Below the pieces are notes generated by a model. The model was not told the DNA's origin and did no database searches. It was given only the letters and a program-made list of their open reading frames with translations. Position numbers and translations under genes: made by a program. From Ramazzottius varieornatus (taxonomy: Eukaryota > Tardigrada > Eutardigrada > Parachela > Ramazzottiidae), in the NCBI GenBank assembly GCA_001949185.1, contig BDGG01000002.1, forward strand, positions 5,198,448 through 5,262,447: a DNA stretch of 64,000 nucleotides. The letters run 5' to 3'. Below are positions 36,259 to 47,519 of this stretch, one piece after another. The stretch's first letter is position 1. The number at the start of each line of letters is the position of its first letter.

Positions 36259-39200
36259 ATGCGAGCATCATACTTCTCGCTTTTGTTGACTTTCTGTACA
36301 AGTTTTCACAACCCGGAAGCTGCAGTCTTGGGTGTCAATGCCACTGTATTCCGTTCTTATGGCACAGTTTTCCCGCCCCTGGATCCACATACTGTTCCCT
36401 CTCTTGATCCTAACACGGCTACTGTTTTGACTCTTTGTGAGTTGTGGGAAAATGACAGCATCCCGGTGACACCAGGTATACTTCCGTAGCATTGCAGGCT
36501 CAGTCTGTTTACCATGATAATGTACGGCCAGAAATGAAAATCTGTATCGCAAGTGAATAGTGATGCACGCTTCCAATTGATAACAAACTAACAAAGAATA
36601 AGTGCGCCACTTAAGTTACAACAGCCATCTTGTATGTTTTCTTTGCCGACCTTCCACAGGGTTCTCATAGTCTGTTTTGTTTCGATGGTATCTTCAATTG
36701 ATAGGGATAGAATGTGCTCTTCAAAGAATCTCACCGCATCTCGCGCAAAAGAATATCACCTTTCGGCTGTTACGTCGTTCCATACCCAGTGGTTGCGATG
36801 ACAGTACCCTCTTGGCGGTATCTCCCACCCTCGTAGACATGCATCTGAGTCAGTCGCACGGAGGTTGCCACCTAGTCATTGGACCTTCCTGCTCGGAACC
36901 CATGGAGAACATTCGAGGTTTGGTCCAGTACTGGAACATTCCGGTGGTGACTTCAGGAGCCAGCGGGATAAAGTTCTCCGACAAGAAGCGAACGGACGTT
37001 CTGACCAGATTTGGCTACACTCAAGAAGATGTGTCATTCTTCCTCATTAAAGTGCTGGATTACTTCAACTGGACCAACGTTGTGTTTGTAGGTTCTCAAC
37101 TATTTCACTATCAAATGGGGCGTGGGCAGATGAATGGAGCATTTTTTACCTTGTTCTTGACTGAAACTGTGCGCCCCTTGGAAAAACGATCTGGTTCAGA
37201 TCATTTGCCCACATCCTAAATCGTTCTTGAGCCCTCTCGACCTGGATATGATTGCAGTTATATGACGTGGATTCGCCCATGTCTAATGACTTTCAGTCAT
37301 CGTTTCAACAAGTCATACAGTCCCAAAGGACTGATCTGTACAGGAGCATCGAGTTTCTCAAGGTGATGCTGGAAAAAAACGCGGATGTCCGGTGGATGAG
37401 GGACACGCTGGCAACGAGCAGCGAAAGAGCGCGCAGTAAGTACATAGGTATTTAGTCCACTCGTTATTGTGCGAGTACCCAAAGTGGCAACCCAACTGGC
37501 TCAAGTAGTACACACGCAGCGTGCAAAACATTAGGAATTGTTTTGTAGTATACGTCTTGGCTGCTGCACCTCCTTTGGTCAATGAAATCATGGTGAGCTC
37601 GACTGGTTTCGTCGGCAGTCTTATCGGTACGGGATCGTAGCCCTCGAAAATTCATTCTTGACATTATAGCTTGCGGCATCGGAACTGGGAATGTTGACTT
37701 CCGAATATGTAGGCTCGCGAGCTGTTGTCCTATTCGTCTCAAACGCGTCCTCGCGCTTGAGTATTGAGATACACTCGTGGCGTATTTTGTTGGACCTATT
37801 GTAGGTGTACATCACCACGAATCTAATAGAGAGCAGAGCCCATGGGTTTTCGGATTTGGCTTTCTTTGACAGAAAAGCCCAGAACGATACGGTAAGGATT
37901 TCTGACCGTTTTCCCTGTTACACCCGACCGACTTTGTTTTACCATTAAAAATCTTGCAGAAGGCTGGGAGAATTTTCGATAGTCTGTTGCTAATTCGGAT
38001 GAAACTGCCAGCCGACGATCCTTTGAACAAGGAGGAGTATGAACAGTTCGCGGACTCTGTCAAACAGATATCGCGCATGTCGTACAACTATACCTACTCA
38101 CCCGGAGAGCAGGTTTGCCACAAGCTTGTAGGGTTCTCTGTGTGGTCCACACTTACCGATCTTCTCGATCCACAGGTTACACATTTGGTTTTGGGCATTT
38201 GGGATGCGGTGATGTTTTACGGTTTGGTTCGTGGCTTGTTTTTTGTCATGATTCTAACCGAATCGAAATAATATTGCTCTCTTAAAGGCACTGAATGCCA
38301 CGCTGTCTTCGAACGGAGATATCTACGATGGTCGAACCATAACGTCCAAAATCTGGGGTCACAGCTTCAGGGGAGTCGTGATAGAGTGCACTATCAGCCC
38401 GTATGGCGATCGTAACTTTCCGTACTTCCTGGAGGACTACAACACCAGAAACCGAGCATTCCAGGTATGGCGCGCGTTTCACTCTTCTCCTAAGGTGTAT
38501 GTTTATAAGAATGTCTCAATACTGTCGTTCCCTATTAGCCGGTTCTCTGGCTGGACAATGAAAGACAGCAGTTGCTGAAGGTCGACGCGAAGTCCAGCAT
38601 ACACTGGCCGGGCGACCTCAAAGAACCACCGCCCAACATGCCGGTTTGTGGCTACTCTGGCAAAAGGGGGGCTTGTGCACTAACTAGTATGTTGACGTTC
38701 TTGCATTTCCTGCATCATTAAAACAATCGCCATCACATGCTTAATTACAGTCTTATTTTTGCTTCTGCTATTAGCTTTACCTTCATACGCCACAATTCTG
38801 ATTGCGTTGACGTGCCTAGGAATCGTCGGAAGTGCCTCCATCTTTTACCTTTACCGGTAAGTGACTTTCATAATCGTAAACAGTTTCGATTGGTCGAGAT
38901 GACCAATTTGAAAAAAATATCCCGACACAGCAATATGTCAATGCGTTCTTTGATATGAATTTGTTTGTCGCAGGTGGAAGCTAAAAATTCTGAACGATGA
39001 TTCATGGAAGATAAAGATCACTGAAATCGTACTGGTAAGGTTTTATATTGAATTTTAGCTGAACAGGGAAACTCTTTTCGACAGCTTTCTTATGGTTTTG
39101 CATAGAAGGAACGGCGCAACGTAAATGAAAGCAGCTCTAAAGGCATCGGTAGTTCCCTCAAGAGCTTGGGCACAGGAACGGACGATGCCCGTACAGTGGC

Positions 39201-41903
39201 TACCCGCGATTCCCGCGCGAGCTCCATGGCCTACGTTTCCACCGGCTACTTCAGAGAAATGGTAATCGCTGTCAAGGTCCTCCAGTGCGATGCTACGCAT
39301 ATATCGACCCTACATCTTTTCGAACTTCGACAGGTACTGACTGAACCATAGGAATTAACCAGAAACCTTCAGTTCCGCATAATAAACTTATACCGCGATG
39401 ATCACTGTAATGTCCATTAAATTTTGCAGCTACGTCAAATGATCCATGAACATATCGCTCGATTTTACGGTCTTTGTCAGGACCCCGCGACCCCGTGTAT
39501 TGTTACGGTCAGTTCCTCCTCACCACGCTTTGTCCCACTATACTGTACAGCGTCAAAACTTTCTCTCGGCCGATAAAGTCTAACAAGTTACAAATGTGCA
39601 AGTTACTCCTCTTGTTCTATAAAGGAATATTGTGCCAAAGGTAGTTTGACGAACTTGTTAGACAACGATGCGGTAAGAGCAACACGAAAGAGCACGATTT
39701 TATTTTGGTTCGAGTCCATAGTGGCGACCCTCTTCTTCCACAGGTGAACTTGGACTGGGCGTTCAAGTTTTCCCTGTTGAACGATATCGTAGACGTGAGT
39801 GTGTTCGGCCACTAGTGTTTTCCCCTTTGCTATTCCGTATGGCCTTTGCTATTCCGCAGGGTGTATTTTATGTCCACAACTCTCCGTTCAAATCTCACGG
39901 GCGGCTGACTTCCAACAACTGCCTGATTGACGGGAGGTTCATTGTAAAAATCGGCGACCTGGGACTGTCTTCGCTACGGCCATCTACGACGGCCTTGCAG
40001 CGTAGTTCTCTGGTGGACCAGACAGCGGACAGCTACAATGCTTTTCGCGCACTTCTTTGGCGGGCTCCCGAGCTTCTCAGGACTCCCATGCCGGCTAACG
40101 GGTGATTTCTCATTCTTAACTAATAAAAAAATATTTGAGACGTCAGAGAATAATTTCACCCAAATCATTGTCTGAAGTGGCGCATGTTTTCACGGGTTTT
40201 CGCTGAGAATGCGCGCTACTTGGAAAAACAACCACGGTAGATTCATTTGCCCGCGTCCCATGTAATCAAGAGACTTACGGTCATTTCTAGAACTCCGAAA
40301 GGCGACATTTACAGCTTCGCCATCATCTTACAACAAGTCATTCAGCGCACTGGGCCATTCGAACGGATAGACCAAGATACGGATCCGATCGACGTTGCCG
40401 GTAAGTGATACATCGAAAACAAACCACGTTTATTTGCATGCTCCTTCATAATTACGGTTCGAATATGCAGGTGATGAAGACGAACCATGCTTTTCGATAG
40501 ATTTAATTGCCCGGGTGCGTGACTGTATGATACCTCCCTACCGGCCCCGGGTTCCGTTTGATTTGTGTCCGCCCGAACTGTACACCATCATGCTGCACTG
40601 TTGGGCGGAAGAGCCTGACGACCGGTATGACGCACAGCGATTACGAAGCTTATTGAGAGCCGTTCCCGGAAACAAAAACCGAAATCTAATGGACGATCTG
40701 GTACTGTAAAAGACTATAAATCTCACAAACTGTAATCAACTTTTGTAGCTTTGTCATGTATCGACCTTTTGTTATGATTTCAGATGCGGCGGATGGAAAA
40801 ATATGCTAACGGTAATTTGGGAGTTTCTTTTCGCACAATTATATCCACCAGGACTTCGGCCTGAAAACGTGGCTTTTTAGACCTCGAAGACAAAGTAAAT
40901 GAGCGGACAGCAGAGTTTATGGATGAAAAGAAGCGCTCGGAAGACCTGCTGTACCAGATGCTGCCAAGGCAAGTCATGAATGCTACGCCTTAAGTACCGT
41001 AACTGCCTGCTGTACGAGTATATGAAGATACATATGTGATCTTTCAGACCAGTGGCAAATAAGCTCAAACAGGGGCATTTCGTGGAACCGGAGGCTTTCG
41101 ACATGGTCACTATATATTTCTCCGATATCGTGGGATTCACATCCCTATGCATGGACAGCACGCCCATGCAAGTTGTGGACCTTCTGAATGACCTTTACAC
41201 TCTATTCGACGGTGTCATTGAGCACTATGACGTTTACAAGGTTCGCTATACCTCCAATAAACTCAGTTTTTGTAACCAAGACTTTCCAATTGACCATCCA
41301 TTGGGTAGGTCGAAACTATTGGCGACGCATACGTGGTGAGTGAAAGAATTGGTTTTATAACCAAGTCTCCTGAAATCAAACACTGGAAACCGATATCCCA
41401 GCAGACAAGCTCGAATTTATTTTCCGCTTTTGCAGGTGGTCAGTGGCTTGCCGCAACGGAACGAGACGCGTCACGCTCTGGAGATATCGCGTATGTCGTT
41501 GCAAGTCATAGCAGCGCTCAATTCTTTCAGAATGAGACGTAAACCTGACGAACGGATACTCATCCGCATTGGCGTCCACTCAGGACCGGTAGCAGCCGGT
41601 AGGAACTCTCCCTTCTTCAGAACCTTATCCAATGGTCGCATTATGTACACAGACTTTGACGTTTATTTTTGTGCAGGTGTTGTTGGCCTGAAGATGCCGC
41701 GGTTCTGCATATTCGGGGACAGCGTCAACATCGCTTCCAGACTGGAATCCACAAGCGAACCGATGAGGGTTCAGATCAGCATATTCACCAAGCGGTTGCT
41801 CGACGGAAATAAAGACTTCCGGCTGGAGTTCCGCGGGGAGATCGAACTCAAAGGCCGAGGAACTATGGTCACTTACTGGTTGCAGTCGGCCACTGGCTCT
41901 TAA
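36259..41903 (+). CDS. Receptor-type guanylate cyclase
   Basis: Single-pass receptor that makes cGMP, related to natriuretic-peptide receptors. Twenty-five exons sum to 3333 nt, 1110 residues. Main blocks: 36259-36475, 36705-37087, 37258-37435, 37960-38112, 38288-38464, 38539-38686, 39106-39333, 39860-40101, 40471-40700, 41048-41240, 41436-41598, 41677-41903. Order: signal peptide, ligand-binding ANF-receptor domain ([28 protein letters not shown]), one transmembrane helix (38775-38856), kinase homology domain, a dimerisation helix ([12 protein letters not shown]), cyclase domain. The kinase homology domain keeps a VAIK-like lysine (IAVKVLQ) but has [12 protein letters not shown] and GDLGLSS where HRD and DFG would be, so it is a pseudokinase as usual. 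The cyclase keeps metal sites ([20 protein letters not shown]) and [17 protein letters not shown]. One intron (40969-41047) begins GC, not GT. Two introns carry palindromic repeats. Confidence 0.93.
36601..36620. repeat. Partial palindromic intronic repeat (guanylate cyclase intron 1)
   Basis: A TAAGTGCGCCACTTAAG-like palindrome in intron 1 (36476-36704) matches the GTGCGCCACTT end of the repeat family found in other introns of this window. It lacks the TTGGAAAAA tail, so membership is tentative. Confidence 0.3.
37116..37216. repeat. Palindromic intronic repeat, copy B (guanylate cyclase intron 2)
   Basis: TGTGCGCCCCTTGGAAAAAC at 37168-37187 is followed by TCATTTGCCCACATCC. The same 3' half is found in copy C. 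The left arm is weaker (GGGGCGTGGGC near 37117). It lies entirely within intron 37088-37257. Confidence 0.5.
40175..40260. repeat. Palindromic intronic repeat, copy C (guanylate cyclase intron)
   Basis: AAGTGGCGCATG at 40175-40186, then TGCGCGCTACTTGGAAAAAC from 40210, then a TTCATTTGCCCGCGTCCC tail. It is the best-preserved copy with the long 3' tail. It lies in intron 40102-40290. Confidence 0.55.
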
Positions 41904-42171
41904 TCGGTAACCTCAGCGGAAACTTCTAAAAACCTTCTCGTATTGAACACTGATTTTTCCACAATTTTGGAACGCCGAAAGTCTGACATCAAAGGGACTG
42001 TTAGCTTCCCGGAGCCTGATGGTTAACCCAATCAGTTTTCTTATTCTTGTACGTGGCAATTAGTCGGCATGCTCGAGCTCCTCCATATTTCGAGCCATCC
42101 AGTATCACTTTATGGGACATTTTGTTACAGTAATTCGTTAGTAATATGATGGACAAAGTTGGACAAAAAAC

Positions 42172-43319
42172 TCAGTGATGAATCCGTGACTTCTTCGGCA
42201 CCGGCTCGTCTTCAAGAGGTTCCAGCTCGTGGCTTCTAGAGAGGCCAGGTATAGTTCTCCGGCTCCCTTTGTGTTCCACCGGATTAGTGAACTCTTTGTT
42301 GCCCAGCTCGGTCGATTCGTTGACCAAGAGATGATATGACTCGTCGTCTTCGAGGCTGGCGGAAGAGTCCCTGGCCAAATGTCCGGCGTTCCACCATTCT
42401 TTGGCTTTCTTTGCTCTCCACCACACCAACAGGAATACAAACAAAAGGCCCATCAGGAAATAGCGGTACGCCCACAGGAAGGCCAGCAGTCGTCTCCACC
42501 ACGAACGATCGGGAGACCAATGTGTCAGAATATGCCAGTGCCAACAAACAGGCTTCCATAACGAAGCCACTTCGTCTTTACAGTCATAGGTATGGTGCCC
42601 GTATATAAGCTCTTCGACATCGATACCACCGGAAGCAGGACTTAACAAGAAAGAGAACTTTTGCAAGTTCTGAAGCAACCAGGAAGGCTCTACCTGCACC
42701 GCGTCCGAATACACCCGACGACAAAACATCTTGATCAAAATCAGATTTTAATATTTGAAGTAAAAAATCACCATATACTACAGGTTTCAGAAAGTTTAGA
42801 ACAGACTTTCGAGATCCTGCGAAAGTTAGATCAAGGCCCAGGCTTCTTTTTTCTTTCTTCCTGGGCAAAGAGCTCTCTCGCCAATCTAGGCACGCAGGGC
42901 GCAGCAAAACATTACCAGGTAACCAACACGAAGCCTGGAGCATGGTTTCGGCGAAGAAGAAAGAACAGATCTGCCCTGTACAAAAAGCAACGTGCATTAT
43001 TGCTTCTGGCGGAAGCAAGATCATTTCCGGTTGCACCTCGGACATTCAAACATATGCTTACTTATAAGTATCGAAAATTCCGCTGGTGTCGTGGATCTCG
43101 TGGTAGCGACTCTATGATTTCCTGCAGTCCAAGATCCGACAGCCTGTTATCCTCCGGACGAACAGTTTCAATTCCCGTATCTCCGTCGACATTTCCCTCA
43201 GGAACTTCGTTTGCAGGAATAATGGCATTTTGGTTGGGCAGCATTTCTTTCTTCCAGGAGTCTTCGGTCCCGAACAACGGAGGCAAGTCCACGTAGGCCC
43301 GCCGATCCATGGCGCACAA
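42172..43319 (-). CDS. Unassigned single-pass membrane protein (exon structure uncertain)
   Basis: Minus-strand open frames suggest a gene. The 3' part (42733-42172) encodes GGIDVEELIYGHHTYDCK, a tryptophan-rich membrane-proximal stretch, one strong transmembrane helix (FLMGLLFVFLLVWW), then a basic stop-transfer (RAKKAKEWW) and an acidic, serine-rich cytoplasmic tail to the stop at 42172. Upstream, a possible exon ends at about 42777 (SVLNFLKPVVY). A further open frame runs from ATG 43319 (MCAMDRRAYVDLPPLFG) to about 43062. I could not make the phases of these three pieces agree, so the N-terminal part may belong to another gene. No family was recognised. It lies tail to tail with the guanylate cyclase. 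Confidence 0.45.
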
Positions 43320-43435
43320 TGCTCGAACGTCTACATAGAGTCGTACGAATCAAAACATCCTCTCACAGAATACTGTAGAGCGTAGACTGTGGTTTGTGCG
43401 AAGATGTGGAAGACGGAATTAAGAAGCAGGCAGCA

Positions 43436-44064
43436 TTATAGTGCTGGCAACGATACGGTATATCGATATCGTATCGAAATATATCGAATTTTTGCGATAA
43501 AATACGCGGCAGATATGGTATCGAAAATATCGATATGAAGCTCATATCGAATAACGCAATAAAATATTCGGCGATATCGTATCGCGCCATATCGATATAT
43601 TTTCGATGTAACGGTATTTTGCTGAATGGCAAACTCGCCAGTGATATCTCGTTTACGGAAGACCATGGTTGATTTCAAAGACTTGATTTTGGCCATGGTG
43701 TACCGAGCACACTCCGCCCATTCGGTTCCAGTACAAATTCTGTCCAGATTTCCATGTGTTTGAAGTCTTGGTATAGTCATGTCTGTGCTGCATCCGACGC
43801 TTCCGATCTTAATCTTACTAATACTTTATGTGGAAACCGGCCTCTTGAGTTTTTGGGCTTGAACCAGTGAAATTCCGGAAAGATAAAATTCAAGAAATAT
43901 CGATATATCGCTGGGATATAATACGATATATCGAAAATACGGTAACGGAAAAATATCGTATCGAAATATCGATATCGAATGAATATCGAAGACCGCGATA
44001 AAATATCCGCCGATATTGTATCGAAAAATATCGTATCGAATTTTATCGTATTTTCGCCAGCATT
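43436..44064. mobile_element. Non-autonomous hAT-like element with 8-bp target duplication
   Basis: The direct repeat AGGCAGCA occurs at 43428-43435 and 44065-44072, immediately outside the element. Inside, the ends are inverted: ...AGTGCTGGCAACGATAC on the left and, read in reverse complement, AATGCTGGCGAAAATAC on the right. An 8-bp duplication and TGCTGGC-type ends are features of hAT transposons. Each end carries 150-180 bp dense in TATCG/CGATA words (about 43450-43620 and 43885-44060), in inverted orientation, as for subterminal transposase-binding arrays. The middle, about 43636-43860, is of ordinary composition and has no transposase. Confidence 0.7.
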
Positions 44065-45056
44065 AGGCAGCAAATCTGTTTCCCTAAACTTTCAAAAATC
44101 AATAACGGAAGAGCCCTCAAGGGAGAACGAACAGGCGTGCTTAGGCTAGACCCGGGAATGGTGGGAAAACGACCACCCTAAACGGCTCTGATCTACAAGA
44201 CCGGGAAATTCCCATCCTGGAAGAACAGAGTGGGAACGGCAGGACGAGAAAGCTGGGAATTAGGACCAAGATGGGAATGTTGGTTTCTGTGACATAATTA
44301 CAGTACAACCGGAGGCAGAGTAAGGCAGTACCGAATGGGTAACCAGCTGAGGTAGTAAGAACCGAGCAGAATGTTTGGCGGTCCTCATCACGTACCTCCA
44401 AACATTCGGCAGTACGGATAGCCTACAGATGAGTATGTAAGTGGATGACAGGATCGCCGACGGTTCTCGTTAACGTCCGGGTCTAATGTACATTTTCAAA
44501 TCCTGTCTTTGGGTTGTTGTTGCTACGACTGGACATCGCGAATTGAATCGTTACTACAAGCAGAAGCTGTGTCTTATGAAAGACGTAGCGCTGGTCAGTC
44601 GAGGGTCCGTTGTTGCAAAGCTCCCCACAAACAGCTCCCCACATGCAAGCGGCTGAAATATTTTTAGCCACGGCTGAGAACGGCTAAAGCGGCTTATTTT
44701 AGCTTCGCCGAGCCTTCTATATGCGAGAATTGATTCAATGCACTCGCGGTCGAAATCAATAGCAGTGAAGTGTGGCACAAGATCAAATGGCGGTTTTATT
44801 GATATGCGCTACATCGTTCCCTATCGTAGATTGGTTTGCTAGCCGAGGTCTGCGAACAGGCACTCAGTCAGGGGTTTGCCCATGGCAAAACCAGGGATAG
44901 TTTTCTCGTATAGAAATTCAGAAAATCGTCGTCGGTCGCGGATCTGGGGAGGTTCTGAAGGTAATAGTTGGAGTTATACCAGAGATATTAGAGGAGGATC
45001 TCTGGTTATACTGTGATGTTCAAATCTAGTTCGTGAGAATTCTGCTGGGGTAGGGA
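44065..45056. other. Intergenic, about 1 kb
   Basis: Between the hAT-like element and the next plus-strand gene. I see short repeats around CAGCTCCCCACA near 44620-44645 and GGCTGA/CGGCTAAAGCGGCT near 44650-44695. There is no coding exon with splice support. The promoter of the following gene should lie in the last few hundred bases. Confidence 0.4.
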
Positions 45057-47048
45057 ATGGACCCCACAACTATGTCGCTTTGTGGGAAGCGGATAGTGGA
45101 CAATCTGCGGTCGGAGACGGAGCTCGCCTACGACCACTGCGCCAACAATGCTATGTTTGTCATTAGCACATTACTGGACATCATGGAGGAGCGGTCAGTT
45201 CTGTCGTTGGACCTGCTTACTTTAAAGGTTAGAACAAGTGGTCAGCTGCTTGTAGTTGAAACGCAAAGTCTGGAATCTAAGACAATCGTAACATCTTTCA
45301 GAAACTCCAGCAAGAAATCATCGTTTCGCAGGATAACTTGGTAAGAAACTACGCCTATCTCAGCTTCACGAAACGCTTTGGTTTTAGCTACCTTTACCTT
45401 TGTAGAGTGCGGAAGAAGTTCGAGGAAGTCGGGATTACAAGCAAGCAGTCTTGTTGATGCACGAGCTAGAGTCGTATAGAAAAGGATCCGATAACCGTGA
45501 GGTACTGTAGATATTGCCGGAAGCCAGTTTGGAATCATCGCTGTATGTACAGTGCCGAGAGCTCGTTGACTACGTGTCTTCCAACCGTGGTTTATTTTTT
45601 CAGATGATGTGGCAAGGAGGAAACTGGAATAGGAATAACGATAACTGGAACAGTCCAGTGAAAATTATTTCCTCCATGCAAGATATTTTTGTAAGTTACA
45701 AGCATGTATCATGGACTCGCATATACTGTAGTTGACTTCAGTGCCGAAGCCATGCATCTCACTAACCAAATCTTCTGTGCAGGAAAAAGCGAACCCCCTG
45801 ATACTGCGTGAAGTGGTCGAATATCCGGGAAACGGTAGCGTAGGCGAGTTCCAGTTGGTTGACTTGTTAGCGGATGAACTCCAGTGGGTTCTCCAAAGTC
45901 TCGAACCTGCCAGTCCTTCTTCTGCGTCTCAATGCTCGAACAAAGTTTGCTCACTCCTCCTCGCATCTGCACGGATACAGCCCAAAGCTGTCGACATCAT
46001 CTCATCATCACCGACACTGCGCTCCACGATTTTTCGTCTAATGATGAGGTTAGCTACTCTAGAGCCGCCGCCTACGCTTGTACGGTACAGCTACTCTCAT
46101 CACCCAGGAGGTCGTATCCACAATAACCTGCCTCTTCTGAAGCTGGCTACCCTCGCGATGTCGGCGGCTTTCCGAGAACCAAGTTCACTGGGCGACATGA
46201 TTGACGAAGGTACAAGATGAAACCGCAATTCCAGAATTCTCAGTGAAATTTTTTCTCATTACAGAGTCTGCCGAAGCTGCTTTTCCCCAACTGAAGGAGT
46301 GTGTAGACATGCTGCTCTTTCAGTCGTTCGATTCTTACGATGACACGGTTGTAACAATCCAGCAGCAGTTGGTCGCTTTCTGGATCTCTTTGTCATCGTT
46401 TCTTCCCCTGCCGTTGGTCGAACAAAAGAGCCATCTGTTTTCCTTTCCGAGTTTACTGAACAAGGCAGTTGAAAACCGGATAGCTGCCGGGTACAACGAT
46501 GTCCTCAGGCAGCTGGAAACTGTCGTGGAGACTGCAGTCGACTGGTGGAATCACGAGCTTCAGGGTTCCGTCTTGGACCGTAAGCATGTCATGAAAATGA
46601 GCAACCTACGACATTCTTACGAACGAGCACAGATGCTTTATCCAAGGTTTCGTCCCGCAGGAAACGACCTCGAAAAGGACTTTGGACTCGCCGAGCCTGT
46701 CTCGCTAACTGCGAGATTCTTGGCCGAATTGGTCGTATGTACGTACAATTATGGGTCGAATGGTAGGGACGACATAATCAAGTTCTCCACGGCAAATGAA
46801 GCTACCGAGGATCGCGGTACCTTTCTTGTGTCACGAAGCTCCTGCGACGTGCTGAGAACGATATGCGAGAGGATCATGACTGACCACAGCCCTGAAGACA
46901 AGGTAATGTTGTATCGTACTACTGTAAACGACCTTGCCGCTGTATAGCCAGTTCGAGTGATAATAACGTCCGATCACTGTTCAATTCATGCAGATACATA
47001 CAGAGGCCGAAAAGCTGCTTCAGATAATAGCCAAAGTTCGCTCTTGAT
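45057..47048 (+). CDS. Unassigned alpha-helical (HEAT-like) protein
   Basis: Seven exons chain in frame: 45057-45227, 45302-45340, 45406-45501, 45553-45690, 45783-46209, 46265-46902 and 46995-47048. They total 1563 nt, 520 residues. The product is rich in leucine and amphipathic helices, for example VDLLADELQWVLQSLEP, SVTLQQQL-like helix pairs, and AVENRIAAGYNDVLRQLETVVE. This resembles helical-repeat scaffold or transport-factor proteins. No catalytic motif or transmembrane segment is visible, and I do not recognise the family. The C-terminal end is uncertain: beyond the TGA at 47046-47048 another frame (LLIPENLVKILLQSY) stays open to about 47208 and could be coding with a different splice. 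It is tail to tail with makorin. Confidence 0.65.
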
Positions 47049-47519
47049 CCCGGAGAACCTGGTGAAGATCCTTCTACAATCATACATTCCGTTTACCAAG
47101 ATTAGTGATATCTCAACCACGACGCTAGAGAAGTCTCTCAAAATATTTTGTCTGGTGATACGAACTTCGTCTGCATTGTTATACGATAACAAAAGATATT
47201 CAATCTAGTGTAAAAAGTCGATCACAGCAAATCGAAAAGAAGCCATTACCCTTGCGAAAGCGAGAAGACAACTCGAGTAAGTAAAAACGGCTGCGTCAGA
47301 CAAAAGCAAAACGTTACTTCAGCCTTTGATAGCTACACACAACGTCGTATTGAAAAATATACTGGCGAACTTCAGCAAACGAAGCAGGAGAGTAGCCATC
47401 GTTGTCGGAACAAGCTTCCTGCAAATCAGGAAAAAGTCTTCCTGATGACCTGTGTAACGCCATTTCACGAATAAGACACGCAGATTATGGGATGAATCGT
47501 TAGTACCCGAGAAAGGCAA
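47049..47519. other. Intergenic between convergent genes
   Basis: Holds the 3' UTRs of the helical protein (+) and makorin (-). The first about 160 bp remain open in one plus frame with leucine-rich content and may be an extra exon of the upstream gene. The remainder shows nothing recognisable. Confidence 0.4.

Noticed and set aside
43363-44073. Ile/Tyr/Arg-rich open frames (for example repeated RYIDI words)
   Set aside because: They are translations of the TATCG-rich arrays inside the hAT-like element, not proteins.
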